NCBI RefSeq assembly: GCF_964656455.1
Contig: NC_135715.1
Location: forward strand, 76,893,414 to 76,957,413
Source: Halichoerus grypus
Lineage: Eukaryota > Chordata > Mammalia > Carnivora > Phocidae
Reading direction: 5' to 3'
DNA length: 64,000 bases
Below are positions 45,400 through 56,262 of this stretch, piece by piece (position 1 is the stretch's first letter; each line of letters opens with the position of its first letter). A program made the translations under genes and the position numbers. The notes under the pieces were generated by a model that saw only the letters and a list, made by a program, of their open reading frames with translations, did no database searches and was not told the origin of the DNA.

Positions 45400-45615
45400 A
45401 GTGAGTGAACATGGACATTGAGATCTGACTCCTGTATTCAAATATGTTCCACCACCCCTGCTGTATAACATTGGGTGACATACCTAGCCTCTCTGTGTCA
45501 TGGTTATCACATCTGTAAAATGAGAAAGACAACATTCAAGGGGTGTTAGGAGGATGAAAGAGATTTGAACAAGTAACACTCCTAGATCAGTGCAAGGTAA
45601 TATTGTATGTGCTAT
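45400..45615 (+). mobile_element. MIR
   Basis: In order: 'atggacattgagatctgactcctgtattcaaat', 'taacattgggtgacatacctagcctctctgtgtcatggttatcacatctgtaaaatgagaaagac', 'ggtgttaggaggatgaaagagatt' and 'ctcctagatcagtgcaaggtaa' follow the MIR tRNA-like part, core and 3' end. Confidence 0.8.
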
Positions 45616-46259
45616 CATACTAAAATAAATTATTTGGGTTAAAGAACATATGTCCCTGTAATTCAGTAACCGTTTGAAGTATCCAAAGCTACAGTGTAAA
45701 GTTTCATGAAGTTGTAATTAGAAAAAGGGAATGAAAAGATATGAGGAATGTCAAAAAATAATCTAGGTGCAGTGCAAGTCCATGTTATGATGCTTGTGGA
45801 GGAAAACCAATAAATTTCCATTGGCAATGTGTGTATCTAAATGTCACTAGAATTGTATTTAGCAGGACATCTGTGGCTCAAAGTTGCCCTATATCAGTTT
45901 TTATAGCCTGAAATAAGCCAATAGCCCAGGGCTTGGAAATAAAACTGGAAAGATCCAAGCTATTTATTATTAGGACATTTTTGTATCTTTAAAAAATAAC
46001 TACAGAGTTTGTTTATTCAAAAGCAAATATTTTATACTCAAAGGGATAATAAACTTTTTAAAAGTATAATGGTGAACACTGGACAGACTTTGAAGTTTTT
46101 ATTTTTATCTGTGGCTAATATACAAAAGTGAAAATAATTAAATTGTGTCTTGCTGTTTTCTGGGAGGGGAAAAAGTCCGAAATACTTTTTATTTTCCTCA
46201 TTTTTTTTCCTTTTAAAATATACAGTCCAAATGGGTCCTAGCCAGTCTTTGCTTCCATT
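45616..46259. other. AT-rich unique stretch
   Basis: No gene or family is recognised and no frame has a domain. Confidence 0.5.
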
Positions 46260-46574
46260 GCCTGATCTACTTGTGTAGAAAGACGCTAGACCTGAGCTGA
46301 GGTGGTAGCTGCTCGCTACATGTGGCTACAAAAGACTCGAATTGCAACTAGTGAGATTGAGGAACTATAATTTTAGTTTATTAATACGTTTTCATTGAAA
46401 TTTAAAAACTTATAGTCTATTAAGTTGTTGAAAACTTTAGGTACACTTGGAACAATGCGGAATATATGAATCTGCTTTTTCAGCTATAAATTTTATGGAC
46501 TCTAAATATGGATCAATGAAAATTTAGCATTCAAATTGGAATGTTCTGTAGGTATAAAGTACACACTAGATTGA

Positions 46575-46822
46575 GCAAAGGGGAGAAAAAAGAGAAAGAG
46601 AGGCAAACCAAGAAACAGACTCTTAACCAGAAAGAACAAACTGATGGTTACCAGAGGGGAGGTGGGGGGGATGGGGGAAATAGGTGATGGGGATTAAGAA
46701 GTACACTTGTGATGAGCACTGGGTGTTGTATGGAAGCGTTGTGTTGCACACCTGAAACTAATGTTACACTGTATGTTAACTCACTGGGATTTAAATAAAA
46801 ACTAAAAAAAATAAATTTCAAA
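46575..46822 (+). mobile_element. Older carnivore L1 3' UTR tail
   Basis: 'aagaaacagactcttaaccagaaagaacaaactgatggttaccagagggg', a G-rich tract, 'aagaagtacacttgtgatgagcactgggtgttgtatgg', 'cctgaaactaatgttacactgtatgttaactcactgggatttaaataaaaac' with an aataaa word and an A tail. It has a single 3' UTR module, unlike the dimeric young copies. Confidence 0.9.
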
Positions 46823-47000
46823 ATCTCAGTATGAGTAACAAAAAGTAAGTTAAATTCATTAAAATGTTTTATATTGATTTTTTCCTGAAATTACATTTTG
46901 GGTGTATTGAATTATATAAAATATGTTCTTAAAATTAATTTCACCAGTTTCTTTTTACTTCCCTTTTAATGTGGACACTAGAAAATTAAAGCTGTCTCAC

Positions 47001-47032
47001 TCTCTCTCTCTCTCAGAGAGAGAGAGAGAGAG
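47001..47032. repeat. (TC)7(AG)9 self-complementary microsatellite
   Basis: tctctctctctctc is followed immediately by agagagagagagagagag, a near-perfect palindrome that could extrude as a hairpin. Confidence 0.95.
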
Positions 47033-47137
47033 CATATATTGCATTATATTTTTATTAGACATTGATTGCCCTTATCTCCAAGAAGGTACAAATTCTTCAG
47101 AGGGTAAGAAATTATAAATCTAAAACAAAGCTTATCT

Positions 47138-47346
47138 ATTTTTTAAAGATTTTACTCATTTATTTGAGAGAGAGAGAGAGCATGATAGAGACAACACAAG
47201 CGTGGTGGAGGGGCAGAGAGAGAGGGAGAAGTAGACTCCCCTCTGAGCAGGGAGCTGGACATGAGGCTTGATCCCAGGACTCCAGGATCATGACCCAAGC
47301 CGATCATGACCCAGAAGCTTAATGGGCTGAGCCACCTAGGTGCCCC
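47138..47346 (-). mobile_element. Carnivore SINE
   Basis: Minus-strand copy (ttttaaagattttactcatttatttgag at left; 'ctgagccacctaggtgcccc' at right) with perfect duplication acaaagcttatct (47125-47137; 47347-47359). A short internal doubling of gatcatgaccca (around 47287-47313) is private to this copy. Confidence 0.96.
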
Positions 47347-47359
47347 ACAAAGCTTATCT

Positions 47360-47761
47360 TTTAATATTAATCCTTTGATTGAAATATAATCTGATATACA
47401 TATCTCACACCTATAATTTGTCTTGAAAATTTAATTGATTTCCCCCCAATTTTTTTTTTTTGAGGATATACAGATCTTATCTAATGACCATGAGTCTCAT
47501 AAAATAATCTGGTAGTAAATTTGCTTTGCTTTTTCATTTAATCAATAAAAACCTTATTTATGACTACCTAAAATATAATTTAGTCTTAGAGAAGTTTAAT
47601 GAATAGTTTTCTTGGATCTTTATAAGTATTATATAGTTCCTATTGCTGAATGAGAATTGCATTTTATATATTGTCTTTTTAAAAATGTGCAGACCTAATT
47701 GTAGTACTACTTACATAACATATATAAAATGTTATGCTCTGTATAATTTAAATTTCATTTA
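47360..47761. other. AT-rich unique stretch
   Basis: Nothing is recognised. Confidence 0.5.
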
Positions 47762-47777
47762 AAGTATATTTTATTTA

Positions 47778-47995
47778 GGGGTGCCTGGGTGGCTCAGTCA
47801 TTAAGCGTCTGCCTTCGGCTCAGGTCATGATCCCAGGGTCCTGGGATGGAGTCCCATGTCCAGCTCCCTGCTCAGTGGGGAGTCTGCTTCTCCCTCTCCC
47901 ACTCCCCCTGCTTGTGTTCCTTCTTTCGCTGTGTCTCTCTCTGTCAAATAAATAAATTAAATCTTTAAAAAATAAATTAATTAATTAATTAAATT
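47778..47995 (+). mobile_element. Carnivore SINE
   Basis: ggggtgcctgggtggctcagtcattaagcg head, 'ccactccccctgcttgtgttcc', CT-rich stretch and a degenerate tail with ttaattaattaa. The duplication aa(g/a)tatattttattta (47762-47777; 47996-48011) has one mismatch. Confidence 0.96.
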
Positions 47996-48097
47996 AAATA
48001 TATTTTATTTAGCGTTAAAATTCCTTTGTAGCTAAATCAAATACCAAAGCTCACCTTACATCATGTTAGGCATTGACTTTCCTACTCTCTATTTTTA

Positions 48098-48328
48098 TTT
48101 ATTTATTTTTTTTTGTTTTTTATTTTTTTAAAGATCTTATTTATTCATTTGAGACACAGAGATACAGAGAGAGAGAGAGAGCATGAGCAGGGGGGGAGAC
48201 AGAGGGAGAGGGAGAAGCAGGCTCCCTGCTGAGCCAGGAGCCCGCCGTGGGGCTCGATCCCAGGACCCTGGAATCATGACCTGAGCCAAAGGCAGACGCT
48301 TAACCATCTGAGCCACCCAGGCGCCCCA
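48098..48328 (-). mobile_element. Carnivore SINE
   Basis: Minus copy ending 'ctgagccacccaggcgcccca', with T-rich tail at left. Perfect 18-bp duplication tcctactctctattttta (48080-48097; 48329-48346). Confidence 0.97.
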
Positions 48329-48342
48329 TCCTACTCTCTATT

Positions 48343-48368
48343 TTTAGTGTCTATGTATAGACACTAAA
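48343..48368. repeat. 11-bp inverted repeat
   Basis: tttagtgtcta and tagacactaaa surround tgta. It immediately follows the SINE and precedes an (AAAT)n run. Confidence 0.9.
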
Positions 48369-48371
48369 TAG

Positions 48372-48376
48372 AAAAA

Positions 48377-48416
<40 letters not shown>
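48372..48416. repeat. (AAAT)n microsatellite
   Basis: About ten contiguous aaat units. Confidence 0.97.
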
Positions 48417-48574
48417 GTATGGCTAACTTAAAATCCTTGTCTAAATAGGCTTCTTTTGTTCCTTTTAGGATCAACCAGTGACTGTTGAGTAGGAATTCAG
48501 CTATTCATTATTAAGTGAATATCTGAAATGTTACTGATATTGAACATATGGAGAAAAAATTAATGCATTATTTT

Positions 48575-49060
48575 TTCTTGCATTAGTTTTTATTAGAATT
48601 TTTCAGACATACAACAAAGTAGGTTTAGTGTAAAGAATTCTCATATTTCTATTACCAACATTCGTCAACCATCAATATTTTTCTAATCTTATTTCATCTA
48701 TGTCCCTAAACAATCTCTTCTAAAGTATTTAAAGCATCATTTTATTCACTCATAAATGTCCTCATAAGGATATTTAAATTTTCTTTAGCACAGTTGCCAT
48801 ACCATTATAACATCGAACAAAATATTACCTAATGTGAACTCCATAAGCAAGTATCATTTTAAAATCGGTGCGTTTGATCAGGATACAAACAAGATCTACT
48901 TTTTTATGGCTTTGAAGTTGATCCTGAGAACCAGCTATCTCCCATTCGATACCAACGGTGGAACAGGATGCAAACGTACATGTACTTGGCTCATTAGTGT
49001 GGTAGCTTTGCATGGGCTGACCTAGTCGCTCTCAATAGTTGGAGTTGACTATAAACACTA
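48575..49060 (-). mobile_element. Ancient L1 3' UTR (L1ME-like)
   Basis: 'cagacatacaacaaagtagg', 'catatttctattaccaacattcgtcaaccatcaatatttt', 'tctaatcttatttcatctatgtccc', 'ataccattataacatcgaacaaaatattacc' and 'gtttgatcaggatacaaacaagatctac' follow the reverse complement of an old L1ME 3' UTR. Non-coding. Confidence 0.7.
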
Positions 49061-50599
49061 CATCTGTAAAGTTTTGTGGAATAAATATTTAACTTTGAAG
49101 CCGGTTAAAATAAAACTTCTATCACTTAAAAAGAAACAAAGGAGAAATAAAGAGGAATAAGAAATGGTAGGTTAAAAAGTAGACAGTTTGGCTTGAAGAT
49201 CTGAAATATTTTCTTTCAATTTATGTACGTATGTAAGTATGAATGAATGTACTTTGTTATAAAGGGGAGGAGTCAAATGGAGTTTTAATTTGAAACAAAA
49301 ACCAGGTTTAAAAGAATCTCTTTATGAGATTAATTAGCTAATGATTTAAAGGAATGATTGGACTGCACAGGGAACCCCCACACCTCTTTTCTGGGAATTC
49401 ATGGAAAATCCTGGAGAACTTATTTGGCCTTAAATGTACTCTCTTTCAAAATTCATTCTGAAGAATTGTATGAGCTATGAGAGGCCCCATGAAAGAAGCA
49501 AAGTGTGCCAGTGATTTCTTCATAAAAGATACTATTTCTCCCAATCTCTCTTCCCACTTCATGCAATATTTTTACTCTCTTCCAACTCAAGGAGTCTAGT
49601 TTTACATTACAGGTCTTAAAAAATGTCGCAATTTTCTTCCCCATCCTTATTTTTCTATTCTCTTATATTTTGAAGAAATAATACATTGAAGAGCTTACCG
49701 TAGTTCATATATTACATCTCCCTATAATCCACAGAAAAAGGATCACTGCAGAAAATAGAATCCTGGACGTCCCTGTCTCGAAAGATTGCTAATCCCGGTT
49801 AATCCTACATCTGATGAAAGATGTCTGTCTGCACATCGAAAGGAAATTTGCTAAAGCCTAATCTAAGGATCAAAAGGTCTTAAGAATCAGGGCTACAATG
49901 AAAGACAATGACAGAATTATTAAACATGACTACATTTCATCATAAAAGATTAATTATTTACTGTAGAATTAAAGGGATAAAATGAAATTAAAATCCATCA
50001 ACCATTTTCACTTAACCAAGGGGAAAAAAAAAACAATCAAAAAACAAAAACAAGAGCATCATAGTGACAAAGAACAATTTGGTCCTTTCTTCAGACTCTT
50101 GCCCACCCCCCCGATTATAATTATTAATGATAATCTCATTCTTGCTGCAAAAAGATTAGACAAAATAATAAAAATTTTGTACAGGAAGCCATTGTTATTG
50201 GATATTTTGCTGGAGTTAAAATATTATCAAAATATGGATTAGGTAGTATTTTATACTTATATAATAAGACAATATTAATATACTTACAACTGTAAGAAAC
50301 TTGAATTGTTTGTAATTTTACACATATACATATTATTTCATGTGCAAATTACTAACATAAACATATATCTTCAAATATCCACAACTAGTGGTATATATTA
50401 TAGATTTTAAGAGGTTAAAATGCATGTCATTAGAAATTGAACAGATTCCTCAAGGTGTAGTATTATAATTTATCATCTAAAAACATTTTAAATAAGATAA
50501 AGGTTGTAAAAAAATAATGTTATGATATCTATCTTACATAATGCAGGTAATCCTGAACACCCCTTTGTACAATGTCTTTTAAAATCCCCTATAGTTAGA
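49061..50599. other. Repeat-poor intergenic stretch
   Basis: No gene or repeat is recognised. 49290-49700 is the most complex and least AT-biased part. The frame at 49982-50242 is lysine/isoleucine-rich noise. Confidence 0.5.
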
Positions 50600-51467
50600 T
50601 ATACTTTACCTATAATATAACACAATCACTTTAAACATAAAATGTTGTCAATTTTGACAAATGTGTATACACATGTAAGCACCATGCAAATCAAGCTAGA
50701 GGAAATTTCCATCATTGCCAAAAGATTCTTCATATCTTCAATAGTCAATTTCTCCTCCATCCGTGGCCACAGACAATGACTAATCTACCTTCCATCACTA
50801 AAAGTTAAATGTTTTCCCTAGAGTTTTATATAAAACGGAATCATATAAGATGTGTGACTCTCTTCTGTGTGGCCTTGTTTGCTTAGCCTAATGTTTTTTA
50901 CATCCATGATGTTGAACATAAAGGTAATTTATTCTTTTAAACTGCCAAGTAGTATTCCATTGCATGAATATGACACAACTTGATTATCTGGTCTTCAGTT
51001 GATGGGCATTTGGCTGATTTCTAGTAAGCTTGTTTCCAAATTGCGCCTATTCATAGAACCTCTATGAACATTCATATAGAAGTGTTTTTGTGCATGTGTG
51101 TTTTCATTTCTCTTAGGTAAATGCCTGAGAATTATTGTATCATATGGTATGTGTTCATTTAACTTGATAGAAACTTCCAAAAAGCAATATAAAGTCATTG
51201 TAACATTTACATTCCCACTAGCCTTGGGTGAGGAGAGTTCTAGTCATTCTACATCCTCACCAAAACTTGGTATTGCCCATCTTTTAATTTTAACTATCCT
51301 ACTTGAGGCGTAGTAGTATACCGCTGTGATTTTAATTTGCAATTCCCTCATGACAAGTAATTCTGAGCACTTTTTCTTCCATGTACATTGCCATTTGCCT
51401 TTTCCAAGAAAGTTCTGTTCAAGCTTTTTTGCCATCTTATTATTAAGTGTTATTTATTTATTCCAGA

Positions 51468-51532
51468 TAAATATATTATATTATATTATTATATTATTAT
51501 ATTATATTTATTATTATTTTATATTATATTTT
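51468..51532. repeat. (TATAT)n / (TTA)n low-complexity tract
   Basis: atatt and ttatt words repeat without break inside the old L1, at the point where ORF2 sequence is missing. Confidence 0.85.
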
Positions 51533-51620
51533 TTCAAGAACACTTTGGCTATTCAATATTCTTTTAATTTTCATAAACCATTTAAAATTAGTTTATCAAT
51601 TTCTTTTTAAAAAGCTTGCT

Positions 51621-51820
51621 GGGGTCGCCTGGGTGGCTCAGTGGGTTAAGCGTCTGCCTTCGGCCCCGGTCATGATCCCAGTGTCCTGGGATCAAGCCCC
51701 GCATCGGATTCCCTGCTCAGCGGGGAGCCTGTTTCTCCCTCTCCTGCTCCCCTGCTTGTGCTCTCTTTCTCTCTCTGAAATAAATTAATAAAAATCTTTA
51801 AAAATATAAAATAAAAAAAT
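51621..51820 (+). mobile_element. Carnivore SINE
   Basis: ggggtcgcctgggtggctcagtgggttaagcg head, 'cttcggccccggtcatgatcc', CT-rich end and interrupted A tail. Duplication aaaa(a/g)gcttgct (51609-51620; 51821-51832) with one mismatch. Confidence 0.95.
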
Positions 51821-51867
51821 AAAAGGCTTGCTGAGATTTGTATACGGATAACATTAAATCTATAATT

Positions 51868-51992
51868 CAGTGGTCCCCAAAGACCAGTCCCTGGCAAACA
51901 GCATTAGCATCAGCTGAGAACTTGTTAAAAATATAAATTCTCCATCCCCACTTCATGTCTACTGAATCAGAAAATCTGGAGGTGGAGTTTTC
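51868..51992 (-). mobile_element. MER5A-like hAT-Charlie fragment
   Basis: 'cagtggtccccaaagaccagtccctgg', 'agcattagcatcagctgagaacttgttaaaaatataaattc' and 'ctactgaatcagaaaatctggaggtgg' match the reverse complement of MER5A, starting at its terminal inverted repeat. Confidence 0.8.
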
Positions 51993-52265
51993 CTTTGCAC
52001 TATCATTGTCATTATATTTTACTTCCATAAATGATAATATTCACAGAGAGCATTCTTATTTCTCCTATAAACAGTTGACTACCTTTTAAAAATACTAAAA
52101 AACAGAAAAAAATAAACGTCTTGCATTTTCTGACATATATACCATTTCTGGTTGTTTTCATTCCCTTGCATACATTTGAGGCTTAATTGGAATTATTTTC
52201 CTTAACCTAGAAGGAAATCCTTAAAGATCTCTTATGTTGTAGATCTGCTGATGACAAATTTATTG
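51993..52265 (-). mobile_element. Possible L1ME inter-ORF/ORF1 scrap
   Basis: 'cattcccttgcatacatttgagg', 'ggaaatccttaaagatctcttatgttgtagatctgctgatgacaaatt' resembles 'tttaacatttcttgtagggcaggtctgctggtgacaaatt' of old L1 ORF1 on the minus strand. Confidence 0.45.
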
Positions 52266-52589
52266 AGATACTGTTTACAGGAAAATATTTTTACTTTTCT
52301 ATTTTTTAAATAATTTTGTTATATTTACATTTACTGGTTCAAATTCTTTTGTTGTTATTTTTATTTTCGTATTAAGGATGTTACTCAGTTCTTCCACACT
52401 GCATGGTTTCTCATGATATCAACAGACATTCTTAACTTCATTTCCCTGCATGAAATGAGCCTTTGTATGAAACAGGCTGGTTTCGTGATATTCACTTTAT
52501 TATTAGTTTACAGCACATTTGTTATGAGTCTTTGTATGTTTTGTTTTGTTTTGTTTTTGCCTTTATCTTGCTTGGTATTTATTAAACTT

Positions 52590-53455
52590 ATCAAAAGGAT
52601 AAGAGATAATAATTCTTGGTGAGGATGTTGAGCAAAGGAAAAAAACATTGTGTACTGTTGGAGGGAATGTAAATTGGTGCAGCCATTGTGGAAAACAATA
52701 TGGAGATTCCTCATGATATTAAAAATAGAACTACCATATGACCCAGTGACCCTACTTTTGGATATATATACAAAGGAAATGAAAACAGGAATGAAGAGAT
52801 AACTCCACTCCCATGTTTGTTGCAGCCTTACTAACATAAGCCAAGGTATAGAAAAAAACTAAGTATCTGTCAATGGATGAATGGATAAAGAAGCTGTGGT
52901 TTACATGCACAATGTAATATTATTCAGCCGCAAGGAAGAAGAAAATCCTAACATGTATGGCAACATGGATAGACCTTATGGGCATTATGCTAGGTGAAAT
53001 AAATCAGACAGAGATAGACAAATACTGGATGATATCACAGCTATGTGGAATCTAAAAAAAGCTGAATTCATAAAAACAGGGACTAGACTGATGATTGCCA
53101 GGGTTGGGGGGTGAGGTAGAAGAAACAGGGAGATAATGATCAAAGAGTATAAGCTTCTAGTTATAAAAAGAATAATTTCTAGAGATCTAATGCATAGTTC
53201 GATGATTACAGTTAACAATACTGAATTGTATACCTGAAAGTTGCTAAGGGAGTAAGTCTTAAATATTCTCTCCATGAAAAAGAAATGGTAATTATATGAG
53301 GAGATAGAGCTGTTAGCTATGCAATGGTGATAATCATTTCATAATATATTAAGTGTATCAAGTCAACTTGGTGTACATCTTACCCCTACAAAATGTTATA
53401 TGTTAACTATATCTCAACAAAGGGAAACAAAACAAAACAAAATTAAAAATAAAAA
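52590..53455 (+). mobile_element. L1 (L1MA-like) ORF2 C-terminus and 3' UTR
   Basis: 'gaatgtaaattggtgcagccattgtgg', 'ggatgaatggataaagaagctgtggtttacatg', 'catggatagaccttatgggcattatgctaggtgaaataaatcagacag', then the 3' UTR 'agactgatgattgccagggttggggggtgagg', 'tacctgaaagttgctaagggagtaagtc' and 'aactatatctcaacaaagg' with an A-rich end. Broken frame. Confidence 0.9.
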
Positions 53456-54234
53456 CAGTAAGTATCTCATTTACTGAATTTTTCCATTTTTTCCAATGTG
53501 AATAAGATTTTTTTTTTTTTAACGTGTGGCAAACCAACCTCTTAACTAGCCTCTTCTTAATGCCTGTGTTAGAATATATCATGGTACAAAATATATAGGG
53601 GTGTCATCTAACCCAAAATATATATGATTCTGTGATATAAAAATAACTTTATACTAATTGATAAGTGTTTCACAGAGGATGTTTCTGTAGCTAAAAATAA
53701 ATAGAAAATCTCAAGTCAGAATTTCCAAAAGTCCTTTACTCCCTAAACCCGTTTCTTTATTTTAAACTTGGGCCTTTGTACTCATCACACATTGCAACTT
53801 CAGTTCAGATCAAATCTTCACTTTTTAGTAGGACTAAAGAGTTTATAAGATGCTTTCTTGTCCACCAGTTTTGACCCCACACTAGTACTGTGTGAAACAA
53901 TCTAACTTTTATAAGAAAGTTCAGTGCTACCTCAAAGTCACATAAGTATTAAGCCAAACATTGCTTTGGATACCAAATATAATGCTGGCTTTTATAGACC
54001 GTGAAAAGATTCTAATTTTGGTCTACACATATAAAATTCAAGGAATCATTATTTCAGAATTTAATGCTACTTATTTTCTTTTTCCTTGAATTCTGATTCT
54101 GTATCCCACTCTGTCTCGGCAGACATCAGTTGCTAGTTTGTGATCTCTTAAATAGAGAGTTACACTGCCTACCTGGAGACTGGCTGTACCTAGTTATGCT
54201 GGACTCCACATGCTTTGAAAATAATCTTTTCTTT
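53456..54234. other. Unique stretch
   Basis: A T-rich run (53508-53520) and otherwise nothing recognised. Confidence 0.5.
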
Positions 54235-55510
54235 TTCAAGATAAATATTACAATGTAATATGCCTACAGTAACATGCACTCATGTATACAGCTTGAGAAC
54301 CTGTTACATGTATTTAGCAAATGTAACCTCCACTCAGATGAAGATGGACAAAATTTCTGGTATTCAAGTAGTTTCCCAAAATCTCTCCACTCAGTAGCAA
54401 TTTCCCAGAGGTTACTTAGTTTAACCTTTAGTACCTTCCATTTGAACATCATACCTGTCCTTGAACGTTATTAAAATGGAATTGTACATTATGTACAATT
54501 TTTTGTACCTGGATTCTTTCAATTATCTTTATATTTTTCCATCCATCCACGTTAATGTTTATATAAAATATTTGCTGTTTTGTTGCTGTGTGACATCCTG
54601 TAACACAAATATAATATAATTTATTCACCCCTTCTCATGTTGAAGGACATTTCATTTGTTTCAGCTTTTGGCTATTAGGAATAAAGCTACTAGAGATAAA
54701 GATCCTATAAAAAATCTTGTACATGTTTTTTCGGTAGACTTATACACTCATTACTCTTGGATATAAATTTAGAAGTTAAAGTGCTAGATCATAAAAGAAA
54801 TGGCTGTTTAGCTTCAGTAGATACTGTTAGTTCTTTTTTTTTTTTCCCCTCTTCCTTCTTGAAGTATAGCTGACTCACGTGTTACATTAGTTTCAGGTGT
54901 ACAAACAGAGATTCAACATCTCTATACATTATGCTGTGCTCACCACAAGTGGAGCTCCCATCTGTCACCATACTATGCTATTACAATACCATTGACCATA
55001 TTCCCTATGCTGCACTTTTCATCACTGTGATTTATTCATTCCATGATGGGAAGCACTCCCCTTCACTCATTTCACCCATCCTCCCACTGTCCCCTCTCAC
55101 AACCAGTAGTTTGTTCTCTGTATTTATAGGTCTGTTTCTGGTTTTGTTTGTTTGTTCATTTTGTTTTTTAGATTCCACAAATAAGTGAAATCATATGGTA
55201 CTTGTATTCTTCTGTCTGATTTATTTCACTTAGCATAATACCTTCTAGGTCTATCCATGCCACAAATGGCAAGATATCTCATTCTTTTTTATGGCTGAGT
55301 AATATTCTGTATATATATATAGATATATAATGTACACACACACACACTATTTTATATATATATCTTCTTTATCCATCCGTCAATGGACACTTAGGTTGAT
55401 ACCATATTTTCACTATTGTGAATAATGGTACTGTCAGGTTTTAAAAGTGGTAGTATCAATTTTTAGCCCCAACAGCAATGTATCAGAGTTCTAGTTGCTT
55501 TCTTTCCTTA
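54235..55510 (-). mobile_element. Ancient L1 (L1ME-like) 3' region, interrupted
   Basis: 54235-54835 ('atatttttccatccatccac', 'gttgaaggacatttcatttgtttcagcttttggctattaggaataaagctac', 'agtgctagatcataaaagaaatgg') and 55431-55510 ('tttaaaagtggtagtatcaatttttagccccaacagcaatgtatcagagttctagttgc') are two halves of one minus-strand ancient L1, separated by the younger L1 at 54836-55430. Confidence 0.75.
54836..55430 (-). mobile_element. L1 (L1MA-like) 3' end nested in an older L1
   Basis: T-rich start, 'gaagtatagctgactcacgtgttacattagtttcaggtgtac', 'gattccacaaataagtgaaatcatatgg', 'ttcacttagcataataccttctaggtctatccatgcc', with a TA/CA microsatellite at 55305-55350. A loose duplication (tactgttag / tactgtcag) lies at 54822-54830 and 55429-55437. 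Same type as the copy at 29790-30275. Confidence 0.85.
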
Positions 55511-55522
55511 GCAAAAAATTGA

Positions 55523-55782
55523 TCTTTTTGGCACATGCACCTCAATGTTTATAGCAGCAATGTCCACAATAGCCAAACTACGTAAAGAGCCTAGACGTCC
55601 AACAACAGATGAATGGATAAAGAAGATGTGGTGTATACATATATATATACATATACATATATATACACATATACATATATATACACATTATATATATACA
55701 TATACATATATACACACACATGTATATATATACATATACACATATATACACATATACATATACATACACATGTATATGTGTA

Positions 55783-55844
<62 letters not shown>

Positions 55845-56262
55845 CACACAATGGAATACTATGCAGGCATCAAAAAATGAAATCTTGCCATTGGCAACTA
55901 CGTGGATGGAACTAGAGGGTAGTATGCTAAGCGGAATAAGTCAATCAGAGAAAGATAAGTATCATATGATCTCACTGATATGAAGAATTTGAGAAACAAG
56001 ACAGAGGATCATAGGGGAAGGGAGGGAAAATGAAACAAGATGAAACCAGAGAGGGGGACAAACTGTAAGGAACTCTTAATCTCAGGAAACAAACTGAGGG
56101 TTGCTGGAGTGGAGGGGGGTGGGAGGGATGGGGTGGCTGGGTGATGGACATTGGGGAGGGTGTGTGCTATGGTGAGTGCTGTGAATTGTGTAAGACTGGT
56201 GAATCATAGACCTGTACCCCTGAAACAAATAATACATTATACATTAATAAAAATTTTTTTTA
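55523..56262 (+). mobile_element. Carnivore L1 5'-truncated, single-module 3' UTR
   Basis: ORF2 C-terminus ('caatgtttatagcagcaatgtccacaatagcc', 'gatgaatggataaagaagatgtgg', frame end YHMISLI), then 3' UTR module A only (aaacaaactgagggttgctgg, G-rich tract, 'cctgaaacaaataatacattatacattaataaaaa'). It lacks module B. A TA/TG microsatellite (55634-55850) has grown inside ORF2. Possible duplication aaaaattg(a/g)t(c/a)tttt at both ends. Confidence 0.92.
55634..55850. repeat. (TATACA)n(TG)n(TA)n compound microsatellite
   Basis: About 217 bases of tatata, tatacaca and tgtgtg (pure TG at 55788-55824) replace the short 'gtatatatata' of the L1 ORF2 sequence. All ORFs called across it are repeat artefacts. 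Confidence 0.97.

Larger units (their letters stand above)
46260..47070 (+). mobile_element. Non-autonomous DNA transposon fossil (hAT/Charlie-like), split by an L1 tail
   Basis: 'gctacatgtggctac', 'caactagtgagattgaggaact', 'gaatgttctgtaggtataaagtacacac' before the L1 tail, and 'aaaattaatttcaccagtttctttttacttcccttttaatgtggacactagaaaatt' then 'gcattatatttttattagacattg' after it, are collinear with a known mammalian MITE-like element of about 0.5 kb. The exact family name is uncertain. A (TC)n(AG)n tract lies inside at 47001-47032. Confidence 0.65.
50600..51865 (-). mobile_element. Old L1 (L1MC/L1MB-like) 3' UTR and ORF2 C-terminus
   Basis: 'gtcaattttgacaaatgtgtatacacatgtaagcacc', 'tataaaacggaatcatataaga', 'agtagtattccattgcatgaatatgac', 'tcttaggtaaatgcctgagaattattg', 'ctagtcattctacatcctcaccaaaacttggtattg' and 'actttggctattcaatattc' are in order on the minus strand. 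It contains an AT microsatellite (51468-51532) and a SINE (51621-51820). About half a kilobase of ORF2 is missing around 51460-51540. Confidence 0.85.

Noticed and set aside
55545..55983. Tyrosine/isoleucine-rich and threonine/histidine-rich frames
   Set aside because: They are translations of the TA/TG microsatellite and L1 ORF2 tail in several frames.
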